Positions 34,101 through 46,934 of a stretch of DNA of 64,000 nt are shown in pieces (the stretch's first letter is position 1; the number at the start of each line of letters is the position of its first letter). The position numbers and the translations under genes are program-made. The notes under the pieces were generated by a model. That model ran no database searches. It saw only the letters and a list, made by a program, of their open reading frames with translations, and was not told the origin of the DNA. The stretch is from Cylicocyclus nassatus (taxonomy: Eukaryota > Nematoda > Chromadorea > Rhabditida > Strongylidae), in contig CATQJL010000305.1 of assembly GCA_958299035.1 (NCBI GenBank), positions 63,026,127 through 63,090,126 of the forward strand, given 5' to 3'.

Positions 34101-35997
34101 ATTTTCCGCTCAAATCGCTGGAATTCATCAGCGAACGTTGCGGAGCATTGTGCAATTCCATACCATGTGCCAAGTCGAGCGACATTCGATGGCAAAATGT
34201 TTGCCGCCAGCAGGGGTCGAACCTGCGACCTTGGGCTTATTAGACCCACGCTCTAACCGACTGAGCTATGGCGGCTGATGCATTCAGAACACGGACGAAA
34301 CATTTTCATTTTCCGCTCAAATCGCTGGAATTCATCAGCGAACGTTGCGGAGCATTGTGCAATCCCATACCATGTGCCAAGTCGAGCGACATTCGATGGC
34401 AAAATGTTTGCCGCCAGCAGGGGTCGAACCTGCGACCTTGGGCTTATTAGACCCACGCTCTAACCGACTGAGCTATGGCGGCTGATGCATTCAGAACACG
34501 GACGAAACATTTTCATTTTCCGCTCAAATCGCTGGAATTCATCAGCGAACGTTGCGGAGCATTGTGCAATCCCATACCATGTGCCAAGTCGAGCGACATT
34601 CGATGGCAAAATGTTTGCCGCCAGCAGGGGTCGAACCTGCGACCTTGGGCTTATTAGACCCACGCTCTAACCGACTGAGCTATGGCGGCTGATGCATTCA
34701 GAACACGGACGAAACATTTTCATTTTCCGCTCAAATCGCTGGAATTCATCAGCGAACGTTGCGGAGCATTGTGCAATCCCATACCATGTGCCAAGTCGAG
34801 CGACATTCGATGGCAAAATGTTTGCCGCCAGCAGGGGTCGAACCTGCGACCTTGGGCTTATTAGACCCACGCTCTAACCGACTGAGCTATGGCGGCTGAT
34901 GCATTCAGAACACGGACGAAACATTTTCATTTTCCGCTCAAATCGCTGGAATTCATCAGCGAACGTTGCGGAGCATTGTGCAATCCCATACCATGTGCCA
35001 AGTCGAGCGACATTCGATGGCAAAATGTTTGCCGCCAGCAGGGGTCGAACCTGCGACCTTGGGCTTATTAGACCCACGCTCTAACCGACTGAGCTATGGC
35101 GGCTGATGCATTTCTTGGGCTTATTAGACCCACGCTCTGACCGACTGAGCTATGGCGGCTGATGCATTCAGAACACCGACGAAACATTTTCATTTTCCGC
35201 TCAAATCGCTGGAATTCATCAGCGAACGTTGCGGAGCATTGTGCAATTCCATACCATGTGCCAAGTCGAGCGACATTCGATGGCAAAATGTTTGCCGCCA
35301 GCAGGGGTCGAACCTGCGACCTTGGGCTTATTAGACCCACGCTCTAACCGACTGAGCTATGGCGGCTGATGCATTCAGAACACGGACGAAACATTTTCAT
35401 TTTCCGCTCAAATCGCTGGAATTCATCAGCGAACGTTGCGGAGCATTGTGCAATCCCATACCATGTGCCAAGTCGAGCGACATTCGATGGCAAAATGTTT
35501 GCCGCCAGCAGGGGTCGAACCTGCGACCTTGGGCTTATTAGACCCACGCTCTAACCGACTGAGCTATGGCGGCTGATGCATTCAGAACACGGACGAAACA
35601 TTTTCATTTTCCGCTCAAATCGCTGGAATTCATCAGCGAACGTTGCGGAGCATTGTGCAATCCCATACCATGTGCCAAGTCGAGCGACATTCGATGGCAA
35701 AATGTTTGCCGCCAGCAGGGGACGAACCTGCGACCTTGGGCTTATTAGACCCACGCTCTAACCGACTGAGCTATGGCGGCTGATGCATTCAGAACACGGA
35801 CGAAACATTTTCATTTTCCGCTCAAATCGCTGGAATTCATCAGCGAACGTTGCGGAGCATTGTGCAATCCCATACCATGTGCCAAGTCGAGCGACATTCG
35901 ATGGCAAAATGTTTGCCGCCAGCAGGGGTCGAACCTGCGACCTTGGGCTTATTAGACCCACGCTCTAACCGACTGAGCTATGGCGGCTGATGCATTT

Positions 35998-36041
35998 CTT
36001 GGGCTTATTAGACCCACGCTCTCCGACTGAGCTATGGCGGC
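35998..36041 (-). pseudogene. 44-bp 5' half of tRNA-Ile, distant copy
   Basis: The third 44-bp half, about 9.7 kb from the other two. Unlike them its adjoining spacer has the caccgacg base typical of 46-bp halves, so half and spacer markers have been reshuffled. Confidence 0.88.
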
Positions 36042-39000
36042 TGATGCATTCAGAACACCGACGAAACATTTTCATTTTCCGCTCAAATCGCTGGAATTCA
36101 TCAGCGAACGTTGCGGAGCATTGTGCAATCCCATACCATGTGCCAAGTCGAGCGACATTCGATGGCAAAATGTTTGCCGCCAGCAGGGGTCGAACCTGCG
36201 ACCTTGGGCTTATTAGACCCACGCTCTAACCGACTGAGCTATGGCGGCTGATGCATTCAGAACACGGGCGAAACATTTTCATTTTCCGCTCAAATCGCTG
36301 GAATTCATCAGCGAACGTTGCGGAGCATTGTGCAATCCCATACCATGTGCCAAGTCGAGCGACATTCGATGGCAAAATGTTTGCCGCCAGCAGGGGTCGA
36401 ACCTGCGACCTTGGGCTTATTAGACCCACCCTCTAACCGACTGAGCTATGGCGGCTGATGCATTCAGAACACGGACGAAACATTTTCATTTTCCGCTCAA
36501 ATCGCTGGAATTCATCAGCGAACGTTGCGGAGCATTGTGCAATCCCATACCATGTGCCAAGTCGAGCGACATTCGATGGCAAAATGTTTGCCGCCAGCAG
36601 GGGTCGAACCTGCGACCTTGGGCTTATTAGACCCACGCTCTAACCGACTGAGCTATGGCGGCTGATGCATTCAGAACACGGACGAAACATTTTCATTTTC
36701 CGCTCAAATCGCTGGAATTCATCAGCGAACGTTGCGGAGCATTGTGCAATCCCATACCATGTGCCAAGTCGAGCGACATTCGATGGCAAAATGTTTGCCG
36801 CCAGCAGGGGTCGAACCTGCGACCTTGGGCTTATTAGACCCACGCTCTAACCGACTGAGCTATGGCGGCTGATGCATTTCTTGGGCTTATTAGACCCACG
36901 CTCTGACCGACTGAGCTATGGCGGCTGATGCATTCAGAACACCGACGAAACATTTTCATTTTCCGCTCAAATCGCTGGAATTCATCAGCGAACGTCGCGG
37001 AGCATTGTGCAATTCCATACCATGTGCCAAGTCGAGCGACATTCGATGGCAAAATGTTTGCCGCCAGCAGGGGTCGAACCTGCGACCTTGGGCTTATTAG
37101 ACCCACGCTCTAACCGACTGAGCTATGGCGGCTGATGCATTCAGAACACGGACGAAACATTTTCATTTTCCGCTCAAATCGCTGGAATTCATCAGCGAAC
37201 GTTGCGGAGCATTGTGCAATCCCATACCATGTGCCAAGTCGAGCGACATTCGATGGCAAAATGTTTGCCGCCAGCAGGGGTCGAACCTGCGACCTTGGGC
37301 TTATTAGACCCACGCTCTAACCGACTGAGCTATGGCGGCTGATGCATTTCTTGGGCTTATTAGACCCACGCTCTGACCGACTGAGCTATGGCGGCTGATG
37401 CATTCAGAACACCGACGAAACATTTTCATTTTCCGCTCAAATCGCTGGAATTCATCAGCGAACGTTGCGGAGCATTGTGCAATCCCATACCATGTGCCAA
37501 GTCGAGCGACATTCGATGGCAAAATGTTTGCCGCCAGCAGGGGTCGAACCTGCGACCTTGGGCTTATTAGACCCACGCTCTAACCGACTGAGCTATGGCG
37601 GCTGATGCATTCAGAACACGGGCGAAACATTTTCATTTTCCGCTCAAATCGCTGGAATTCATCAGCGAACGTTGCGGAGCATTGTGCAATCCCATACCAT
37701 GTGCCAAGTCGAGCGACATTCGATGGCAAAATGTTTGCCGCCAGCAGGGGTCGAACCTGCGACCTTGGGCTTATTAGACCCACGCTCTAACCGACTGAGC
37801 TATGGCGGCTGATGCATTCAGAACACGGACGAAACATTTTCATTTTCCGCTCAAATCGCTGGAATTCATCAGCGAACGTTGCGGAGCATTGTGCAATTCC
37901 ATACCATGTGCCAAGTCGAGCGACATTCGATGGCAAAATGTTTGCCGCCAGCAGGGGTCGAACCTGCGACCTTGGGCTTATTAGACCCACGCTCTAACCG
38001 ACTGAGCTATGGCGGCTGATGCATTCAGAACACGGACGAAACATTTTCATTTTCCGCTCAAATCGCTGGAATTCATCAGCGAACGTTGCGGAGCATTGTG
38101 CAATCCCATACCATGTGCCAAGTCGAGCGACATTCGATGGCAAAATGTTTGCCGCCAGCAGGGGTCGAACCTGCGACCTTGGGCTTATTAGACCCACGCT
38201 CTAACCGACTGAGCTATGGCGGCTGATGCATTCAGAACACGGACGAAACATTTTCATTTTCCGCTCAAATCGCTGGAATTCATCAGCGAACGTTGCGGAG
38301 CATTGTGCAATCCCATACCATGTGCCAAGTCGAGCGACATTCGATGGCAAAATGTTTGCCGCCAGCAGGGGACGAACCTGCGACCTTGGGCTTATTAGAC
38401 CCACGCTCTAACCGACTGAGCTATGGCGGCTGATGCATTCAGAACACGGACGAAACATTTTCATTTTCCGCTCAAATCGCTGGAATTCATCAGCGAACGT
38501 TGCGGAGCATTGTGCAATCCCATACCATGTGCCAAGTCGAGCGACATTCGATGGCAAAATGTTTGCCGCCAGCAGGGGTCGAACCTGCGACCTTGGGCTT
38601 ATTAGACCCACGCTCTAACCGACTGAGCTATGGCGGCTGATGCATTTCTTGGGCTTATTAGACCCACGCTCTGACCGACTGAGCTATGGCGGCTGATGCA
38701 TTCAGAACACCGACGAAACATTTTCATTTTCCGCTCAAATCGCTGGAATTCATCAGCGAACGTCGCGGAGCATTGTGCAATTCCATACCATGTGCCAAGT
38801 CGAGCGACATTCGATGGCAAAATGTTTGCCGCCAGCAGGGGTCGAACCTGCGACCTTGGGCTTATTAGACCCACGCTCTAACCGACTGAGCTATGGCGGC
38901 TGATGCATTCAGAACACGGACGAAACATTTTCATTTTCCGCTCAAATCGCTGGAATTCATCAGCGAACGTTGCGGAGCATTGTGCAATTCCATACCATGT

Positions 39001-39447
39001 GCCAAGTCGAGCGACATTCGATGGCAAAATGTTTGCCGCCAGCAGGGGTCGAACCTGCGACCTTGGGCTTATTAGACCCACGCTCTAACCGACTGAGCTA
39101 TGGCGGCTGATGCATTCAGAACACGGACGAAACATTTTCATTTTCCGCTCAAATCGCTGGAATTCATCAGCGAACGTTGCGGAGCATTGTGCAATTCCAT
39201 ACCATGTGCCAAGTCGAGCGACATTCGATGGCAAAATGTTTGCCGCCAGCAGGGGTCGAACCTGCGACCTTGGGCTTATTAGACCCACGCTCTAACCGAC
39301 TGAGCTATGGCGGCTGATGCATTCAGAACACGGACGAAACATTTTCATTTTCCGCTCAAATCGCTGGAATTCATCAGCGAACGTTGCGGAGCATTGTGCA
39401 ATTCCATACCATGTGCCAAGTCGAGCGACATTCGATGGCAAAATGTT

Positions 39448-39521
39448 TGCCGCCAGCAGGGGTCGAACCTGCGACCTTGGGCTTATTAGACCCACGCTCT
39501 AACGGACTGAGCTATGGCGGC
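39448..39521 (-). pseudogene. tRNA-Ile(AAT), G18C
   Basis: Position 18 is C (plus 39504). G18 pairs with position 55 to hold the elbow and is fixed in the A box, so folding and TFIIIC binding should both suffer. A single copy. Confidence 0.65.
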
Positions 39522-41854
39522 TGATGCATTCAGAACACGGACGAAACATTTTCATTTTCCGCTCAAATCGCTGGAATTCATCAGCGAACGTTGCGGAGCA
39601 TTGTGCAATCCCATACCATGTGCCAAGTCGAGCGACATTCGATGGCAAAATGTTTGCCGCCAGCAGGGGTCGAACCTGCGACCTTGGGCTTATTAGACCC
39701 ACGCTCTAACCGACTGAGCTATGGCGGCTGATGCATTCAGAACACGGACGAAACATTTTCATTTTCCGCTCAAATCGCTGGAATTCATCAGCGAACGTTG
39801 CGGAGCATTGTGCAATCCCATACCATGTGCCAAGTCGAGCGACATTCGATGGCAAAATGTTTGCCGCCAGCAGGGGACGAACCTGCGACCTTGGGCTTAT
39901 TAGACCCACGCTCTAACCGACTGAGCTATGGCGGCTGATGCATTCAGAACACGGACGAAACATTTTCATTTTCCGCTCAAATCGCTGGAATTCATCAGCG
40001 AACGTTGCGGAGCATTGTGCAATCCCATACCATGTGCCAAGTCGAGCGACATTCGATGGCAAAATGTTTGCCGCCAGCAGGGGTCGAACCTGCGACCTTG
40101 GGCTTATTAGACCCACGCTCTAACCGACTGAGCTATGGCGGCTGATGCATTTCTTGGGCTTATTAGACCCACGCTCTGACCGACTGAGCTATGGCGGCTG
40201 ATGCATTCAGAACACCGACGAAACATTTTCATTTTCCGCTCAAATCGCTGGAATTCATCAGCGAACGTTGCGGAGCATTGTGCAATCCCATACCATGTGC
40301 CAAGTCGAGCGACATTCGATGGCAAAATGTTTGCCGCCAGCAGGGGTCGAACCTGCGACCTTGGGCTTATTAGACCCACCCTCTAACCGGCTGAGCTATG
40401 GCGGCTGATGCATTCAGAACACGGACGAAACATTTTCATTTTCCGCTCAAATCGCTGGAATTCATCAGCGAACGTTGCGGAGCATTGTGCAATCCCATAC
40501 CATGTGCCAAGTCGAGCGACATTCGATGGCAAAATGTTTGCCGCCAGCAGGGGTCGAACCTGCGACCTTGGGCTTATTAGACCCACGCTCTAACCGACTG
40601 AGCTATGGCGGCTGATGCATTCAGAACACGGACGAAACATTTTCATTTTCCGCTCAAATCGCTGGAATTCATCAGCGAACGTTGCGGAGCATTGTGCAAT
40701 CCCATACCATGTGCCAAGTCGAGCGACATTCGATGGCAAAATGTTTGCCGCCAGCAGGGGTCGAACCTGCGACCTTGGGCTTATTAGACCCACGCTCTAA
40801 CCGACTGAGCTATGGCGGCTGATGCATTCAGAACACGGACGAAACATTTTCATTTTCCGCTCAAATCGCTGGAATTCATCAGCGAACGTTGCGGAGCATT
40901 GTGCAATTCCATACCATGTGCCAAGTCGAGCGACATTCGATGGCAAAATGTTTGCCGCCAGCAGGGGTCGAACCTGCGACCTTGGGCTTATTAGACCCAC
41001 GCTCTAACCGACTGAGCTATGGCGGCTGATGCATTCAGAACACGGACGAAACATTTTCATTTTCCGCTCAAATCGCTGGAATTCATCAGCGAACGTTGCG
41101 GAGCATTGTGCAATCCCATACCATGTGCCAAGTCGAGCGACATTCGATGGCAAAATGTTTGCCGCCAGCAGGGGTCGAACCTGCGACCTTGGGCTTATTA
41201 GACCCACGCTCTAACCGACTGAGCTATGGCGGCTGATGCATTCAGAACACGGACGAAACATTTTCATTTTCCGCTCAAATCGCTGGAATTCATCAGCGAA
41301 CGTTGCGGAGCATTGTGCAATCCCATACCATGTGCCAAGTCGAGCGACATTCGATGGCAAAATGTTTGCCGCCAGCAGGGGTCGAACCTGCGACCTTGGG
41401 CTTATTAGACCCACCCTCTAACCGACTGAGCTATGGCGGCTGATGCATTCAGAACACGGACGAAACATTTTCATTTTCCGCTCAAATCGCTGGAATTCAT
41501 CAGCGAACGTTGCGGAGCATTGTGCAATCCCATACCATGTGCCAAGTCGAGCGACATTCGATGGCAAAATGTTTGCCGCCAGCAGGGGTCGAACCTGCGA
41601 CCTTGGGCTTATTAGACCCACGCTCTAACCGACTGAGCTATGGCGGCTGATGCATTCAGAACACGGACGAAACATTTTCATTTTCCGCTCAAATCGCTGG
41701 AATTCATCAGCGAACGTTGCGGAGCATTGTGCAATTCCATACCATCTGCCAAATCGAGCGACATTCGATGGCAAAATGTTTGCCGCCAGCAGGGGTCGAA
41801 CCTGCGACCTTGGGCTTATTAGACCCACGCTCTAACCGACTGAGCTATGGCGGC

Positions 41855-44338
41855 TGATGCATTCAGAACACGGACGAAACATTTTCATTTTCCGCTCAAA
41901 TCGCTGGAATTCATCAGCGAACGTTGCGGAGCATTGTGCAATCCCATACCATGTGCCAAGTCGAGCGACATTCGATGGCAAAATGTTTGCCGCCAGCAGG
42001 GGTCGAACCTGCGACCTTGGGCTTATTAGACCCACGCTCTAACCGACTGAGCTATGGCGGCTGATGCATTCAGAACACGGACGAAACATTTTCATTTTCC
42101 GCTCAAATCGCTGGAATTCATCAGCGAACGTTGCGGAGCATTGTGCAATCCCATACCATGTGCCAAGTCGAGCGACATTCGATGGCAAAATGTTTGCCGC
42201 CAGCAGGGGTCGAACCTGCGACCTTGGGCTTATTAGACCCACGCTCTAACCGACTGAGCTATGGCGGCTGATGCATTCAGAACACGGACGAAACATTTTC
42301 ATTTTCCGCTCAAATCGCTGGAATTCATCAGCGAACGTTGCGGAGCATTGTGCAATCCCATACCATGTGCCAAGTCGAGCGACATTCGATGGCAAAATGT
42401 TTGCCGCCAGCAGGGGTCGAACCTGCGACCTTGGGCTTATTAGACCCACGCTCTAACCGACTGAGCTATGGCGGCTGGTGCATTCAGAACACGGGCGAAA
42501 CATTTTCATTTTCCGCTCAAATCGCTGGAATTCATCAGCGAACGTTGCGGAGCATTGTGCAATCCCATACCATGTGCCAAGTCGAGCGACATTCGATGGC
42601 AAAATGTTTGCCGCCAGCAGGGGTCGAACCTGCGACCTTGGGCTTATTAGACCCACCCTCTAACCGACTGAGCTATGGCGGCTGATGCATTCAGAACACG
42701 GACGAAACATTTTCATTTTCCGCTCAAATCGCTGGAATTCATCAGCGAACGTTGCGGAGCATTGTGCAATCCCATACCATGTGCCAAGTCGAGCGACATT
42801 CGATGGCAAAATGTTTGCCGCCAGCAGGGGTCGAACCTGCGACCTTGGGCTTATTAGACCCACGCTCTAACCGACTGAGCTATGGCGGCTGATGCATTCA
42901 GAACACCGACGAAACATTTTCATTTTCCGCTCAAATCGCTGGAATTCATCAGCGAACGTTGCGGAGCATTGTGCAATCCCATACCATGTGCCAAGTCGAG
43001 CGACATTCGATGGCAAAATGTTTGCCGCCAGCAGGGGTCGAACCTGCGACCTTGGGCTTATTAGACCCACGCTCTAACCGACTGAGCTATGGCGGCTGAT
43101 GCATTCAGAACACGGGCGAAACATTTTCATTTTCCGCTCAAATCGCTGGAATTCATCAGCGAACGTTGCGGAGCATTGTGCAATCCCATACCATGTGCCA
43201 AGTCGAGCGACATTCGATGGCAAAATGTTTGCCGCCAGCAGGGGTCGAACCTGCGACCTTGGGCTTATTAGACCCACGCTCTAACCGACTGAGCTATGGC
43301 GGCTGATGCATTCAGAACACGGACGAAACATTTTCATTTTCCGCTCAAATCGCTGGAATTCATCAGCGAACGTTGCGGAGCATTGTGCAATCCCATACCA
43401 TGTGCCAAGTCGAGCGACATTCGATGGCAAAATGTTTGCCGCCAGCAGGGGTCGAACCTGCGACCTTGGGCTTATTAGACCCACGCTCTAACCGACTGAG
43501 CTATGGCGGCTGATGCATTCAGAACACGGACGAAACATTTTCATTTTCCGCTCAAATCGCTGGAATTCATCAGCGAACGTTGCGGAGCATTGTGCAATCC
43601 CATACCATGTGCCAAGTCGAGCGACATTCGATGGCAAAATGTTTGCCGCCAGCAGGGGTCGAACCTGCGACCTTGGGCTTATTAGACCCACGCTCTAACC
43701 GACTGAGCTATGGCGGCTGGTGCATTCAGAACACGGGCGAAACATTTTCATTTTCCGCTCAAATCGCTGGAATTCATCAGCGAACGTTGCGGAGCATTGT
43801 GCAATCCCATACCATGTGCCAAGTCGAGCGACATTCGATGGCAAAATGTTTGCCGCCAGCAGGGGTCGAACCTGCGACCTTGGGCTTATTAGACCCACCC
43901 TCTAACCGACTGAGCTATGGCGGCTGATGCATTCAGAACACGGACGAAACATTTTCATTTTCCGCTCAAATCGCTGGAATTCATCAGCGAACGTTGCGGA
44001 GCATTGTGCAATCCCATACCATGTGCCAAGTCGAGCGACATTCGATGGCAAAATGTTTGCCGCCAGCAGGGGTCGAACCTGCGACCTTGGGCTTATTAGA
44101 CCCACGCTCTAACCGACTGAGCTATGGCGGCTGATGCATTCAGAACACCGACGAAACATTTTCATTTTCCGCTCAAATCGCTGGAATTCATCAGCGAACG
44201 TTGCGGAGCATTGTGCAATCCCATACCATGTGCCAAGTCGAGCGACATTCGATGGCAAAATGTTTGCCGCCAGCAGGGGTCGAACCTGCGACCTTGGGCT
44301 TATTAGACCCACGCTCTAACCGACTGAGCTATGGCGGC
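41855..44338. repeat. 1242-bp higher-order repeat, two copies
   Basis: Copies 41855-43096 and 43097-44338, six units each. Markers repeated at the same places: the ggctggtgc leader (42475, 43717), C25G genes (42682, 43924), caccgacg spacers without a half copy (42907, 44149) and cgggcg spacers. Confidence 0.85.
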
Positions 44339-44471
44339 TGATGCATTCAGAACACGGGCGAAACATTTTCATTTTCCGCTCAAATCGCTGGAATTCATCA
44401 GCGAACGTTGCGGAGCATTGTGCAATCCCATACCATGTGCCAAGTCGAGCGACATTCGATGGCAAAATGTT

Positions 44472-44545
44472 TGCCGCCAGCAAGGGTCGAACCTGCGACC
44501 TTGGGCTTATTAGACCCACCCTCTAACCGACTGAGCTATGGCGGC
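44472..44545 (-). tRNA. tRNA-Ile(AAT), C25G plus C62U
   Basis: C25G as in its class, with a second change at position 62 (plus 44483) giving a G52-U62 wobble at the T stem and touching the end of the B box. Confidence 0.82.
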
Positions 44546-45797
44546 TGATGCATTCAGAACACGGACGAAACATTTTCATTTTTCGCTCAAATCGCTGGAA
44601 TTCATCAGCGAACGTCGCGGAGCATTGTGCAATTCCATACCATGTGCCAAGTCGAGCGACATTCGATGGCAAAATGTTTGCCGCCAGCAGGGGTCGAACC
44701 TGCGACCTTGGGCTTATTAGACCCACCCTCTAACCGACTGAGCTATGGCGGCTGATGCATTCAGAACACGGACGAAACATTTTCATTTTTCGCTCAAATC
44801 GCTGGAATTCATCAGCGAACGTCGCGGAGCATTGTGCAATTCCATACCATGTGCCAAGTCGAGCGACATTCGATGGCAAAATGTTTGCCGCCAGCAGGGG
44901 TCGAACCTGCGACCTTGGGCTTATTAGACCCACCCTCTAACCGACTGAGCTATGGCGGCTGATGCATTCAGAACACGGACGAAACATTTTCATTTTCCGC
45001 TCAAATCGCTGGAATTCATCAGCGAACGTTGCGGAGCATTGTGCAATCCCATACCATGTGCCAAGTCGAGCGACATTCGATGGCAAAATGTTTGCCGCCA
45101 GCAGGGGTCGAACCTGCGACCTTGGGCTTATTAGACCCACGCTCTAACCGACTGAGCTATGGCGGCTGATGCATTCAGAACACGGACGAAACATTTTCAT
45201 TTTCCGATCAAATCGCTGGAATTCATCAGCGAACGTTGCGGAGCATTGTGCAATCCCATACCATGTGCCAGGTCGAGCGACATTCGATGGCAAAATGTTT
45301 GCCGCCAGCAGGGGTCGAACCTGCGACCTTGGGCTTATTAGACCCACGCTCTAACCGACTGAGCTATGGCGGCTGATGCATTCAGAACACGGACGAAACA
45401 TTTTCATTTTCCGCTCAAATCGCTGGAATTCATCAGCGAACGTTGCGGAGCATTGTGCAATCCCATACCATGTGCCAAGTCGAGCGACATTCGATGGCAA
45501 AATGTTTGCCGCCAGCAGGGGTCGAACCTGCGACCTTGGGCTTATTAGACCCACGCTCTAACCGACTGAGCTATGGCGGCTGATGCATTCAGAACACGGA
45601 CGAAACATTTTCATTTTCCGCTCAAATCGCTGGAATTCATCAGCGAACGTTGCGGAGCATTGTGCAATCCCATACCATGTGCCAAGTCGAGCGACATTCT
45701 ATGGCAAAATGTTTGCCGCCAGCAGGGGACGAACCTGCGACCTTGGGCTTATTAGACCCACGCTCTAACCGACTGAGCTATGGCGGCTGATGCATTT

Positions 45798-45843
45798 CTT
45801 GGGCTTATTAGACCCACGCTCTAACCGACTGAGCTATGGCGGC
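45798..45843 (-). pseudogene. 5' half of tRNA-Ile carrying the full-gene allele
   Basis: A 46-bp half that has T20a as full genes do, not the C of other halves. Only this copy and 46268-46313 are so. Recombination or conversion by a neighbouring full gene explains it. Confidence 0.88.
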
Positions 45844-45976
45844 TGATGCATTCAGAACACCGACGAAACATTTTCATTTTCCGCCCAAATCGCTGGAATT
45901 CATCAGCGAACGTTGCGGAGCATTGTGCAATCCCATACCATGTGCCAAGTCGAGCGACATTCGATGGCAAAATGTT

Positions 45977-46050
45977 TGCCGCCAGCAGGGGTCGAACCTG
46001 CGACCTTGGGCTTATTGAACCCACGCTCTAACCGACTGAGCTATGGCGGC
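45977..46050 (-). pseudogene. tRNA-Ile(AAT) with U33C and C32U
   Basis: The anticodon loop reads TCAATAA, so AAT is kept but the invariant U33 of the U-turn is C (plus 46017) and C32 is U (46018). It probably decodes poorly. An identical gene lies 470 bp to the right. Confidence 0.7.
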
Positions 46051-46183
46051 TGATGCATTCAGAACACGGGCGAAACATTTTCATTTTCCGCTCAAATCGC
46101 TGGAATTCATCAGCGAACGTTGCGGAGCATTGTGCAATCCCATACCATGTGCCAAGTCGAGCGACATTCGATGGCAAAATGTT

Positions 46184-46257
46184 TGCCGCCAGCAGGGGTC
46201 GAACCTGCGACCTTGGGCTTATTAGACCCACGCTCTGACCGACTGAGCTATGGCGGC
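46184..46257 (-). tRNA. tRNA-Ile(AAT) carrying the half-copy allele
   Basis: A full gene with T20aC, the base typical of half copies, facing a half (46268-46313) that has the full-gene base. The alleles are exchanged between neighbours. The change is in the D loop and should be harmless. Confidence 0.88.
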
Positions 46258-46267
46258 TGATGCATTT

Positions 46268-46313
46268 CTTGGGCTTATTAGACCCACGCTCTAACCGACT
46301 GAGCTATGGCGGC
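46268..46313 (-). pseudogene. 5' half of tRNA-Ile carrying the full-gene allele, second copy
   Basis: The duplicate of 45798-45843 in the 470-bp block, and the partner in the allele swap with 46184-46257. Confidence 0.88.
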
Positions 46314-46446
46314 TGATGCATTCAGAACACCGACGAAACATTTTCATTTTCCGCTCAAATCGCTGGAATTCATCAGCGAACGTTGCGGAGCATTGTGCAA
46401 TCCCATACCATGTGCTAAGTCGAGCGACATTCGATGGCAAAATGTT

Positions 46447-46520
46447 TGCCGCCAGCAGGGGTCGAACCTGCGACCTTGGGCTTATTGAACCCACGCTCTA
46501 ACCGACTGAGCTATGGCGGC
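46447..46520 (-). pseudogene. tRNA-Ile(AAT) with U33C and C32U, duplicate
   Basis: The same two-base anticodon-loop change as at 45977-46050. Its flanking spacer has a private gctaag change. Confidence 0.7.
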
Positions 46521-46860
46521 TGATGCATTCAGAACACGGGCGAAACATTTTCATTTTCCGCTCAAATCGCTGGAATTCATCAGCGAACGTTGCGGAGCAT
46601 TGTGCAATCCCATACCATGTGCCAAGTCGAGCGACATTCGATGGCAAAATGTTTGCCGCCAGCAGGGGTCGAACCTGCGACCTTGGGCTTATTAGACCCA
46701 CCCTCTAACCGACTGAGCTATGGCGGCTGATGCATTCAGAACACGGACGAAACATTTTCATTTTCCGCTCAAATCGCTGGAATTCATCAGCGAACGTTGC
46801 GGAGCATTGTGCAATCCCATACCATGTGCCAAGTCGAGCGACATTCGATGGCAAAATGTT

Positions 46861-46934
46861 TGCCGCCAGCGGGGGTCGAACCTGCGACCTTGGGCTTATT
46901 AGACCCACGCTCTAACCGACTGAGCTATGGCGGC
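46861..46934 (-). tRNA. tRNA-Ile(AAT), U63C (type copy of 5)
   Basis: Position 63 is C (plus 46871), so A51 faces C63 in the middle of the T stem. It is also present at E = 48176, 50039, 51695 and 62665, each followed on the plus-strand right by the cctttc (or tttcgc) spacer. Possibly weakened but not clearly dead. Confidence 0.87.

Larger units (their letters stand above)
34023..42268 (-). repeat. Sub-region F: 38 tRNA-Ile genes, 7 half copies
   Basis: Gene 5' ends: 34275 to 35103 by 207; 35366, 35573, 35780, 35987; 36248, 36455, 36662, 36869; 37132, 37339; 37602 to 38637 by 207; 38900 to 40142 by 207; 40405 to 42268 by 207. Half copies: 34023-34068, 35114-35159, 35998-36041 (44 bp), 36880-36925, 37350-37395, 38648-38693, 40153-40198. 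Variant genes include A58U at 35780, 38430 and 39935, C25G at 36455, 40405 and 41440, and G18C at 39521. Confidence 0.96.
42269..46520 (-). repeat. Sub-region G: 20 tRNA-Ile genes, 2 half copies with full-gene allele
   Basis: Gene 5' ends: 42475 to 45787 by 207; 46050, 46257; 46520. Half copies: 45798-45843 and 46268-46313. C25G genes: 42682, 43924, 44545, 44752, 44959. This stretch also holds two spacers (right of 42889 and 44131) that carry the half-copy-linked base without a half copy, and the two U33C genes (46050, 46520). Confidence 0.96.
45581..46520. repeat. 470-bp higher-order repeat, two copies
   Basis: Copies 45581-46050 and 46051-46520, two units plus one half each. Both halves carry T20a and both end with the U33C gene. 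The copies differ in the gene facing the half: A58U at 45787, T20aC at 46257. Confidence 0.82.
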
